This document shows positions 1 through 7,321 of a DNA stretch of 64,000 nt, one piece after another. Under the pieces are notes generated by a model. The model searched no databases. It was not told where the DNA came from and worked only from the letters and a program-made list of their open reading frames with translations. Numbering within the stretch: position 1 is the stretch's first letter; each line of letters opens with the position of its first letter. The position numbers and the translations under genes were made by a program. This DNA comes from Tropicibacter naphthalenivorans (GTDB lineage: Bacteria > Pseudomonadota > Alphaproteobacteria > Rhodobacterales > Rhodobacteraceae), in assembly GCF_900176475.1 (NCBI RefSeq), contig NZ_FWXX01000001.1:372001-436000 (forward strand). The letters are read 5' to 3'.

Positions 1-1665
1 CACACGCTGCTGGGCAGCGCCCATGACTATGACTTTCTGACTGCCGATCTGCTGCAACGCTATGTCTGCGCCGGGCCGGGGTCGGATCAGGGACTCGACC
101 GGCAGTCCTTGGGCCGTTACGCGGCGCTGACCAAGGTGGCGAACACCTATATGCGGATGCCCGAGTTTCAGGTGCCGACCATCGTGACGGACACGCCGGG
201 GGTGAATGACCCCTTTCTGGTGCGCGACGAATTCACTTGCCGCAGCCTTGATCAGTCGGACGTGTTTGTCGTCGTCCTGTCGGCGCATCAGCCGCTGACA
301 GATGTGGACATTGCCTTGATCCGTATCCTTGCGAAACAGGATTCCAAGGACGTCATCATCTTTGTCAACCGCATCGACGAGCTCGAAGATTTCGCCAGCG
401 CGGTGCCCGAGGTCGTCGCCGATGTCTCGCGCCGCCTGCGTGCCGCCATCCCCGAGATCGAGTTCAACATCCTCGCGGGCAGCGCCTATCTGGCCGATCT
501 GACGCTGGACACCTCGGAGGGCGCGCAGGCCGCGCGCGATGCCGCCGACACGCCCGAGCTGGCCGATTACCTCATGTCGAAATATGGCCGCGTGCCGGGC
601 GATCAGATGGAACGGCTGTACCTGGCCTCGGGCCTGGAGCGCGCCAAATCGGTGCTCTCGCACGTGATCGACACCGGCGTCGGCAGCCAGCAGCTGGCCC
701 AGATCGCCGAGGACATCCGCGCCGAGATCACCGGCACCCAGTTCGTCATCCGCCGCGAGCGCGACTCGCTTCAGATGCAGGTCGACAGCATTGGCCGCGA
801 GGTCGCCGAGCAGGCGATTGAGGAATTGGAAAGCGAAATCAAGGACATCCGCGACGTGCTGGCCAAGCTTGAACACCACGTGGACAGCGCCGACAGCCAG
901 ATGGAAAAGGTGCTGACCAAGGCTTGGTCCGGTCTCGAAAAACGTCTGATGGGGCAGATCGACAGCTTTGTCGGCGCGCAAGAGGCGGTCATTCAGGAAC
1001 GCATCTTTAGCGGTTCGGTGCGCGGCAACGCGGCGCGATCGCTGGACATCGACGTGGCCCCCTTGCAGGCGCAGATGGAACGCGAAGTCGCCAGCAGCTA
1101 TGACAAGGCGCGCGCCTCGGCGGATGTGATCATGGACAATTGCATCCACGCCTGCCGCCAGACCATCGCCGATAAATTCGACGACCCGACAGAGAATATC
1201 TCTTTGGCCGAGCTGCCCTTTGGGACGTTCACCTCGACGCTGACGCTGGCGAAAAAGTCGCTGAAGATAGACATGATCGCGGATCGCAGTTGGGCGTTCT
1301 GGCGGCAGCCGTCGGTCAATATCGACAAGTCCATGGCCGCCCTGCGCGCCCTTGCCGCCGAAGAAATGCGCCCCCCCGTGGACAAGATCCTGAGCGCCTT
1401 TAACGAGGCCGCGGTCGAGCGCGCCACCGCGGGCAATGGGCGCATTCGCGTGATGGTCCGGATGATCGAAACCAGCCTGTCCGAGCGCACGCATCGTCTG
1501 AAAAAGGACAAGGTCGAGCTGGAACAGATCGCCCGCGACCCCGAAATGCAGCGCCGCATCGTCATGCGTCTGCAAAGCCAGATGGAGGTGCTGGAGCGCC
1601 GTTTGCTGAACCTCTCTGCGCTGGATGGGCGGCTGGCCCGCCCTGACCTGCCCCAAGCCGCCTGA
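1..1665 (+). CDS. Dynamin-family GTPase, 5' end cut by window edge
   Basis: The reading frame is open from base 1, so the start and the P-loop (G1) lie upstream; 554 residues are visible. A G3 motif (DTPGVNDP, bases 190-213) and a G4-like NRID (bases 367-378) mark the second half of a GTPase domain. The following ~380 residues are rich in helix and heptad-like stretches (for example around bases 770-960), as expected of the stalk of dynamin-like proteins, which remodel membranes or act as stress/defence GTPases. The next gene, another GTPase-like protein, begins 8 bp downstream, so they are probably co-transcribed and may work together. Seen: G3, G4 and length. Known: dynamin-superfamily architecture. 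Inferred: membrane-associated role. The first in-frame TTG at base 109 is not a credible start because homologous GTPase sequence continues upstream of it. Confidence 0.8.
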   Translation, partial: HTLLGSAHDYDFLTADLLQRYVCAGPGSDQGLDRQSLGRYAALTKVANTYMRMPEFQVPTIVTDTPGVNDPFLVRDEFTCRSLDQSDVFVVVLSAHQPLTDVDIALIRILAKQDSKDVIIFVNRIDELEDFASAVPEVVADVSRRLRAAIPEIEFNILAGSAYLADLTLDTSEGAQAARDAADTPELADYLMSKYGRVPGDQMERLYLASGLERAKSVLSHVIDTGVGSQQLAQIAEDIRAEITGTQFVIRRERDSLQMQVDSIGREVAEQAIEELESEIKDIRDVLAKLEHHVDSADSQMEKVLTKAWSGLEKRLMGQIDSFVGAQEAVIQERIFSGSVRGNAARSLDIDVAPLQAQMEREVASSYDKARASADVIMDNCIHACRQTIADKFDDPTENISLAELPFGTFTSTLTLAKKSLKIDMIADRSWAFWRQPSVNIDKSMAALRALAAEEMRPPVDKILSAFNEAAVERATAGNGRIRVMVRMIETSLSERTHRLKKDKVELEQIARDPEMQRRIVMRLQSQMEVLERRLLNLSALDGRLARPDLPQAA

Positions 1666-1673
1666 GGTCCGCC

Positions 1674-2747
1674 ATGTACAAGGCCACAGCCATCGCCCCC
1701 GCCGCCGCCCCTCTGCGGGTGGCCATCTGCGGCGAGGTCCGTTCGGGAAAATCCACCGTCATCAATGCCTTGCTGCGGCAATCGCTGCTGTCCGGGGTGA
1801 CCCACGCGCCGCAGGTCGTTGGCCATGCGGCGGACGGCGGCGACGGGCTGCGCCTTGATGCGCCGCACCTGCGCGGGATCGAATTGATCGAGGTGCCCCT
1901 GACCAAGGCCGAAGACCTGACCGACCCCCAGCGCGCCCTGATCAAAGGGGCGGACGTGTGGATCTGGGTGACGATTGCCTCGCAGGCGTGGCGCTTTACC
2001 GAGCTGACCTTAGTTGAGCAGCTGGCCGAGCAGCGCCCGGCGCGCGGGCTGTTGGTGGTCTCGCGCGGGGACAAGCTGCGCCGCGACGCCGACCGCGCCA
2101 AGATCATGGACCGCATGGCGCGAGAGACCGCAGGGATCTTTGACGGCTGCCACATGTTGCACGGCGCGGGGCCGCAGATCGCGCAGGCCGCGAGCGATGA
2201 GGCCGCGTGGCAGGCGACTGGCGGGCGCGCGCTGTATGAGACCTTGCAGCAGATCGCCGCCGATCTGGACAAGACCCCGGCGCGCGCCGCCTCTGCCGAG
2301 ATCGTCGATCTGGCGCAGCGCCGCCCCGCTGTGGACCCGGCGCCAGAGCCAGACCCCGCGCCTGAACGGGTGACAGAGCCTGAACCGGCCCCCGTGCCAA
2401 CCCCAAGCGCCACGTCCAGCGCCGCCCCCGACCCGCGCGCCGACCAGTGGCGCGCCATCGCCGCCGACTTCCCCGCCATCACCGCGCTGGTGGCGTGGCC
2501 CGCACAGGGCGCGGCGCAACCCATCATGGGCGAGGACGCGCAGTGCCAAGCCCTGAGCGATTACCTGCGCCCGGTCTACGCCGCTCTGCCCGCGCATTAT
2601 GCCGGTGGCGGCGTCGCGCTGGCCACGGCCAGCACCCGGCTGCACATCCTGCCGCTGGCGGAGGTGACCCTTGCCTTTGCCGCCCCGGCGCAGACCCTGT
2701 CCGAAGGCATGGCCGCGACCGTCGCCAAACGGCTGGCGGCGGTATGA
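1674..2747 (+). CDS. P-loop GTPase-like protein, partner of the dynamin-like GTPase
   Basis: This is a 357-residue protein. A classical P-loop GEVRSGKS lies at residues 20-27 and a G4-like SRGD at 130-133 (expected N/TKxD). A clear DxxG G3 motif is not visible: the equivalent strand reads LIEVPLTK, so GTP hydrolysis may be impaired or unusual. A Pro/Glu-rich linker (about residues 220-255) leads to a ~95-residue C-terminal domain whose ending, with HILPLAEVTLAF followed by a helix, faintly resembles Roadblock/longin folds; that is a guess. The gene sits 8 bp after the dynamin-type gene and its stop overlaps the next start (ATGA), indicating one transcript. Function unknown; probably a regulator or partner of the upstream GTPase. 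Confidence 0.7.
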   Translation: MYKATAIAPAAAPLRVAICGEVRSGKSTVINALLRQSLLSGVTHAPQVVGHAADGGDGLRLDAPHLRGIELIEVPLTKAEDLTDPQRALIKGADVWIWVTIASQAWRFTELTLVEQLAEQRPARGLLVVSRGDKLRRDADRAKIMDRMARETAGIFDGCHMLHGAGPQIAQAASDEAAWQATGGRALYETLQQIAADLDKTPARAASAEIVDLAQRRPAVDPAPEPDPAPERVTEPEPAPVPTPSATSSAAPDPRADQWRAIAADFPAITALVAWPAQGAAQPIMGEDAQCQALSDYLRPVYAALPAHYAGGGVALATASTRLHILPLAEVTLAFAAPAQTLSEGMAATVAKRLAAV

Positions 2748-3034
2748 GCACCGCTGACATCTGGGGGCCGTGGATCACTCATGACGGCAAGGGCTGCCCC
2801 CTGCGCCCCGGCACCATCGTGGAAATCGTCGCCGAGGATCGCTTTGGCTTTACCCTACAGCAGATCGCCTGCGTGACGGGGGGCGCGTATTCGTCGTGGA
2901 ACTGGCGCTTTTACCCGCGCCTCAAGCGCATCCTGCGGTATCGCGTGAAAAAGCCCAACGGTCTGACGATCCTCGAAGATCGCCTGCAAAGCGTCCAGAG
3001 CGCCCCCATGACACCCGTCAGCTGGCGACAATGA
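2744..3034 (+). CDS. Small hypothetical protein in the GTPase operon
   Basis: A 96-residue protein whose ATG overlaps the TGA of the preceding GTPase gene (ATGA at 2744-2747), so it is translationally coupled. It is rich in aromatic and basic residues (WNWRFYPRLKRILRYR in the middle), without signal peptide or membrane segment. I do not recognise a family. The start at 2744 is chosen over a longer frame opening at 2447 because that frame overlaps the GTPase gene completely in another phase. Its position suggests it supports the two GTPases, but nothing in the sequence identifies a biochemical role. Confidence 0.6.
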   Translation: MSTADIWGPWITHDGKGCPLRPGTIVEIVAEDRFGFTLQQIACVTGGAYSSWNWRFYPRLKRILRYRVKKPNGLTILEDRLQSVQSAPMTPVSWRQ

Positions 3035-3119
3035 CAGCGCGGCGCACGGGCGGGCTTGCGGTGGGCGGCGGGGGATGTCACCCTTGGCGTGAATGACGAT
3101 CAAACCGGAGCGGGTGTCC

Positions 3120-3395
3120 ATGTCCAAACCCCTGAAATTCATCGCAGCGCCCTTGGTGCTGCTTGGCCTTGCCGCGTGCGAGCCCATGCCCGAAGGCGCA
3201 GCCACAGGCCCGCGCATCAGCAACGTGCCAGAGTCTGTGTCCTCCATCGCCGCGCCCTACCAAGACCTCAGCCGCGTGCGCCTGCGGGCCGAGGACGGCT
3301 GTTACTGGTACATGCACGATGGCCCCGTCGAGACCACCGAACTGCCGCTGCGCACCGCCGCCGGCAACCCGATCTGCACGCGGCCCAGCAGCTAA
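3120..3395 (+). CDS. Small putative lipoprotein
   Basis: A 91-residue protein starting with a short basic N-terminus, a hydrophobic stretch and a lipobox LAAC with Cys20, so it is probably processed by signal peptidase II and anchored in a membrane. The mature part contains two further cysteines (ECs CYWYMHDG region and near the C-terminus) that could pair. An upstream in-frame ATG at 3093 would add nine residues in front of the signal sequence; the start at 3120 gives a standard lipoprotein signal and is preferred. It is followed by a strong terminator shared with the convergent L,D-transpeptidase gene. Function unknown. Confidence 0.6.
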   Translation: MSKPLKFIAAPLVLLGLAACEPMPEGAATGPRISNVPESVSSIAAPYQDLSRVRLRAEDGCYWYMHDGPVETTELPLRTAAGNPICTRPSS

Positions 3396-3409
3396 ACCAT
3401 TGAAAACAT

Positions 3410-3449
3410 AAAAAGGGCGGTGCGCTGGGATATGCGCACCGCCCTTTTT
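3410..3449. terminator. Bidirectional rho-independent terminator
   Basis: A perfect 16-bp stem (A5 then GGGCGGTGCGC / GCGCACCGCCC then T5) with an 8-nt loop. It carries a U-run in both directions and lies between the convergent lipoprotein and L,D-transpeptidase genes, ending both transcripts. Confidence 0.9.
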
Positions 3450-3474
3450 CTATGTCTCTTGACGTGTCTCGCGC

Positions 3475-4122
3475 CTAAAGCGGGCTGCCATCCGTGCGGT
3501 ACAGGTACACGGTCGAGCCGTTCGCCACGGTGTCATAGAGCGCGTTGATATGCGGCATCACCATGCGCACGCAGCCAGAACTGGCGCGCGTCCCGATCGA
3601 GCGCGGCGCAGGCGTGCCGTGGATGCGCAGGTAGGTATCGCGGTTGCCCTTGTACAGGTACAGCGCCCGCGACCCCAGCGCGTTCGCCGGACCCGGAGGC
3701 ATCCCGCCATCGGCCCAGCGTGCGTATTTCTCGGGCTCACGCTTGATCATCGTCGGCGTCGGCGTCCAGCGCGGCCACTTGGCCCGGCGCTTGATCGTGT
3801 AGACGCCCGGCTCGTACAGGCCATCGCGCCCGATCGCCACGCCGTAGCGCATGGCGGTGCCGCCTTCTTCGATGTGATACAGGTAGCGCGCCACCGCATC
3901 GACGTGGATGTCACCGGGGGTCAGCCCCTCTTTGGCCTTGACCCGGCGCGGCAGCAGGCGCGGGTGCAGCCCCCAGGGGTTGCTGGTTTCCAGATCAAAG
4001 CCCTGGGGCGTGACCTGCGCATCCCAAGAGTCCCACTCGCTGGTGGCGGCCATGGCAGGGCCGATCAGCGCCGGGGTCGCCAGCGTGGCAAGAGAAGCGA
4101 TCATAAAACGTCGGGTGACCAT
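3475..4122 (-). CDS. L,D-transpeptidase (YkuD domain), exported
   Basis: A 215-residue protein of the ErfK/YbiS/YkuD family, which forms 3-3 cross-links in peptidoglycan or attaches proteins to it in the periplasm. The start at 4122 gives an N-terminus with a twin-Arg-like TRRF followed by a hydrophobic stretch and an AMA-A cleavage site, so Tat or Sec export is likely; the frame extends further upstream but without a signal. The catalytic signature is intact: HGT at residues 168-170 and SSGCVRM at 181-187 with Cys184 as nucleophile and Arg186. The gene is preceded by a GGAAAGG ribosome site and converges on the shared terminator at 3410-3449. Confidence 0.92.
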   Translation of the reverse strand: MVTRRFMIASLATLATPALIGPAMAATSEWDSWDAQVTPQGFDLETSNPWGLHPRLLPRRVKAKEGLTPGDIHVDAVARYLYHIEEGGTAMRYGVAIGRDGLYEPGVYTIKRRAKWPRWTPTPTMIKREPEKYARWADGGMPPGPANALGSRALYLYKGNRDTYLRIHGTPAPRSIGTRASSGCVRMVMPHINALYDTVANGSTVYLYRTDGSPL

Positions 4123-4298
4123 AAGAGACCTTTCCAAATTTCTACCCAAAGGCCGCCCGAGCAGAGGGACTCGCCTTGGTCTGAGTAAGAAACGGCCAAA
4201 GCGGCCCAAGGTTCAAATGCAAACTGCCCTTTTCATGGATATTTTTGAATGTCTGCGCTCTGAAGGTCGCGGCGCGGCTGGTAATTTTGGCTGTGGCG

Positions 4299-6215
4299 TC
4301 AGCTTTGAGCGTTTTGGGAGGCGGTGCGCAGCAGGCACAGCCTCCAGCACAGGCGCAAAATGGCGTCCGAGTCAGCAGGGTCCAGCGCGCGGATTTGCGC
4401 CGCCAGCGGGTCCAGCCCAAGCGCCACGGCCTGCCGCGCCAGATCGGCGGCGCGCTGCGGGGCCATCCTTTGCGCTTGGGGGCCATCACCCAGCAGGGCA
4501 AGCCCTTGGTCAGCAAGGCATTCCACCGCCGGGATGGGGCGGGCTTTGGCATTGACCGGAGCGTGGGCCGGGGACAGCCGCGCCTTGGCCTTGGTCCACA
4601 GGGTCGCTTTGGGCGGCTTGTCTGGCACGGGCGCTGGGTCAAGCGTGACGTTCACCACCGCGCCGTCCGGGGCGATCAAGCTGATCAGGCGACACAGGCG
4701 GCCATCGCGGCTGGCCTCGATCTCGACCAGGGCGGTGTCCTCCGGGCGAAGCGCGGCGACCCAGCGTTCGGACGGCAGGACAACGCGCAGGGGCGCGCCC
4801 GTCGCATCCAACAGCGGCAAGAGGACACGCCCCGCGATGTCATCGCGTTCCGGCGCGGCGATCTGGGCGGCGCGGACCAGCGCGGGCACCGGGTGCGTCG
4901 CCGCCCGCAGGCCAAGACCCATGCGCCCCGCAACATCGCGCGCCAGCTCTGCCCAGTCGGTCTGCACCGGCAGCGCGTCCGGATCCAGCGGGCCGGTGAT
5001 CTGACAGGTCAGCCCCTCGGGGAGCACGCTGTCCTGGGACATCTTCGGCGCGGGCAAATGGAGTTGGTGCCCGACCATAGCCTTGGGCGCATGGCCCGCC
5101 CACCACGGTTTGACGTAGGCGCCTTTGGGCGAGAACGTCGGGTCCATCCCGGCGGCGCGTGTTGGCCCGGTGCGGACGAACCGCTGCCCGTCCCAGCCGT
5201 GCAAGGTCAGGCCGCGCGCGCCCGACGGCGCGTCCCATCGCGCCGCCCCCAGCATCGCCACGGTACAGGCGGGCCGCACCGGATAGTCGCGCCGCAGCAG
5301 CCCGGTCAGCGCCGGGTCCGCAGGGGCGTGGCGCAGGGCGCGGGTCAGGGCATAGGCCTGCGCGAGGTCTTCGGCATAGCGCTGCGGGTCAACGCCGGGA
5401 TCGTGCCGCGCCAGCGCCCCCGCCTGCCGGGCCGAGGCGCGCAGCAGCGCCGCCAAACGCGGGGCCGCATCGGCGCGCGCCGCCGAGGCCACATCCACCA
5501 AGCGGTCCTGCGCCAGCAGCGGATCGCCCTCTAGCCCGTGCTGCAACGCCGCCCGCAGCGCCTGCGCCGCGTGGTCCAAAAGCTCTGCGTCCACAGAGGC
5601 TTGGGCCGTCTGGGCGCGCGCGATGCGATGCCCACCAAGGACCAAGGCCGCCGCCGCGACAAAGCGTTTACGCCGCCCGTCCGGGCCTTTGAACAGGGCT
5701 TTGCGCAGGCCGCCCCCCGCCACAAAGGTCACCGCCCCCGGCGCGTCGGGCAAGAGCACCGCGCAGCTGCTGTCGGCCTCGGTGATCGTCGGGCGCGTGG
5801 CCCAGGCGGCGATGCGCTGCGCCTGCGGCCAATCGGCCCCGGCAAAGGCTTTGATGTCCTGCGCGCTCAGCGCGGCGATGTCCGCGCGCGCGGATTTGGG
5901 CGGTACGGCAGCGGTCTGCGGCCCGCTCTGCTCCGGCGCGGGGGCGGTTTCACGCAAGTGCTGCACCGCCATCACGATGTGGCGGCACAGCCCCGTCGCC
6001 GGGCAATCACAGCGCGCCTTGGCCACGCCGTCCGCCCCGATCAAGACCACCTGCCCCAAGGCCTCGACCTGCGCCTCGGCGCCTGTGCGTTGCACCACCC
6101 GGACCGCGCCATCCTCCGCCAAGGCCTTGCGCGCCCGGCGCACCAGCCCCGCATTCGCCAAGGCCACAAGCGCGGCGTCATCCATCGCCGCCAGCATGTC
6201 GTCCAAGGCGCTCAT
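4299..6215 (-). CDS. SWIM zinc-finger protein (YehQ-like), last gene of the five-gene cassette
   Basis: A 638-residue protein. Near the N-terminus is a SWIM-type zinc finger: Cys69-x-Cys71-x5-Cys77-x-His79. SWIM fingers bind DNA or proteins. The remaining ~540 residues have no motif I recognise and are rich in Ala/Leu helices. Start: ATG at 6215 overlaps the TGA of the upstream VWA gene (ATGA), whereas the frame stays open for another 88 codons through the end of that gene without a better start. It closes the operon DUF4132-MoxR-DUF5682-VWA-SWIM and resembles E. coli YehQ in domain and position (recalled, not searched). I infer a substrate- or nucleic-acid-recognition role for the MoxR/VWA machine; the true target is unknown. 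Confidence 0.82.
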   Translation of the reverse strand: MSALDDMLAAMDDAALVALANAGLVRRARKALAEDGAVRVVQRTGAEAQVEALGQVVLIGADGVAKARCDCPATGLCRHIVMAVQHLRETAPAPEQSGPQTAAVPPKSARADIAALSAQDIKAFAGADWPQAQRIAAWATRPTITEADSSCAVLLPDAPGAVTFVAGGGLRKALFKGPDGRRKRFVAAAALVLGGHRIARAQTAQASVDAELLDHAAQALRAALQHGLEGDPLLAQDRLVDVASAARADAAPRLAALLRASARQAGALARHDPGVDPQRYAEDLAQAYALTRALRHAPADPALTGLLRRDYPVRPACTVAMLGAARWDAPSGARGLTLHGWDGQRFVRTGPTRAAGMDPTFSPKGAYVKPWWAGHAPKAMVGHQLHLPAPKMSQDSVLPEGLTCQITGPLDPDALPVQTDWAELARDVAGRMGLGLRAATHPVPALVRAAQIAAPERDDIAGRVLLPLLDATGAPLRVVLPSERWVAALRPEDTALVEIEASRDGRLCRLISLIAPDGAVVNVTLDPAPVPDKPPKATLWTKAKARLSPAHAPVNAKARPIPAVECLADQGLALLGDGPQAQRMAPQRAADLARQAVALGLDPLAAQIRALDPADSDAILRLCWRLCLLRTASQNAQS

Positions 6216-7321
6216 GCCATCGCCTCGGCCAGCCATTCGGCGAAATGTTCCGGCGTCATTGCGCCAATCTGCATCCCCAGATCCGCCGCCTTGCCCGCCA
6301 GATCGTGGTCGAACCACGCGCGCCCCGTGTCGTCCAGAGCGGGCAGGCCCAGCTGCACCACCTGCGCCTCGGCCAGCCGCGCGACGCTGGCCAAAACCCC
6401 CGCAGGCGAGCCGCCTTCGAAGAAGTCCGTGACCAGTGCAAGCACCGTCCGTGTCGGGTTGTCGATCAGCGTCTCGCAATACCGCATGGCCCGCGAGATG
6501 TCCGTACCGCCGCCCAATTGCACCGACAGCAGCGTGTCGATCGGGTCAGTCAGCCTGTCGGTGACGTCCACCACAGACGTATCGAACAGCACCATCTTGA
6601 CGGTGATCCCCGGCAGCCCCGACAGGATCGCGGCCAGCACGGCGGCGTGGATCACGCTATCGCTCATAGAGCCGCTTTGGTCGACGCACAGCACCACCGT
6701 CCACGGCAGCCGCCGTTTCACCCGCGCGTTGAACCGCAGCCTTTCGGCCAGGATGCGCTGGCGGTCCGGGTCGTAGCGGCTAAGGTTGTCGCGCAGCGTG
6801 GCGCGCCAGTCAAAGTTCGCCGCCGAGGCCACGTTGGACCGGGCAAAGCGGTTGCGCTGGCCGGAAAAGGCGCGGGTGACCTTGGGGCGCAGCCGTTCCA
6901 TGATCTGGTCGATGACCCGCTGGGCCACGGCGCGCAGCTGCGCCTTGAGCTGATCGGGCGCGCGGCTGTGCATCCCCAGCAGCACCGGCAGCAGATCTTG
7001 GCGCGGCTCGATCCGGGCGAGCACATCGGGGTCCTTCAGCAGCTCTGTCAGCCCATAGCGGTTCAGGGCATCGCCTTGCAGCGTCTCGAAAACGTCCCCG
7101 GGGAACAGCGCGCGCGACTGGTTCAGCCAAGACAGCGCGGTGAGTTGCGTGGGATCAAGCGAGCCTTCCTTGCCGCCGATCCCGCGCGCGGCGTACTCAC
7201 GGCGATAGAGAAAGTCCAAAGCCTCATCCCGCGCGCCATCCTGCCCGGGCAACCCGCCCAGTTTGTCCTGCGCATAGCGGCCCAGCATCAGGCGCCAGCG
7301 GCGGGAGGCCTCGCTGCTCAT
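6212..7321 (-). CDS. VWA-domain protein with complete MIDAS (YehP-like)
   Basis: A 369-residue protein with an N-terminal helical region and a C-terminal von Willebrand A domain from about residue 205. The metal-ion-dependent adhesion site is complete: Asp214-x-Ser216-x-Ser218, Thr273 in GGGTD, and Asp299 in LVTDFF. VWA proteins pair with MoxR-type AAA+ ATPases as adaptors that present substrates through a bound divalent metal. Here the ATPase gene is two genes upstream. The ATG at 7321 overlaps the stop of the DUF5682 gene, and its own stop overlaps the SWIM gene start, so synthesis is coupled. The frame is open upstream to 7594 but that part lies inside the DUF5682 gene. Matches E. coli YehP in domain and order. 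Confidence 0.88.
   Translation of the reverse strand: MSSEASRRWRLMLGRYAQDKLGGLPGQDGARDEALDFLYRREYAARGIGGKEGSLDPTQLTALSWLNQSRALFPGDVFETLQGDALNRYGLTELLKDPDVLARIEPRQDLLPVLLGMHSRAPDQLKAQLRAVAQRVIDQIMERLRPKVTRAFSGQRNRFARSNVASAANFDWRATLRDNLSRYDPDRQRILAERLRFNARVKRRLPWTVVLCVDQSGSMSDSVIHAAVLAAILSGLPGITVKMVLFDTSVVDVTDRLTDPIDTLLSVQLGGGTDISRAMRYCETLIDNPTRTVLALVTDFFEGGSPAGVLASVARLAEAQVVQLGLPALDDTGRAWFDHDLAGKAADLGMQIGAMTPEHFAEWLAEAMA

Noticed and set aside
109-1665. TTG at 109 as the start of the dynamin-type gene
   Set aside because: The frame is open to base 1 with sequence consistent with a GTPase domain, so the gene is truncated by the window.
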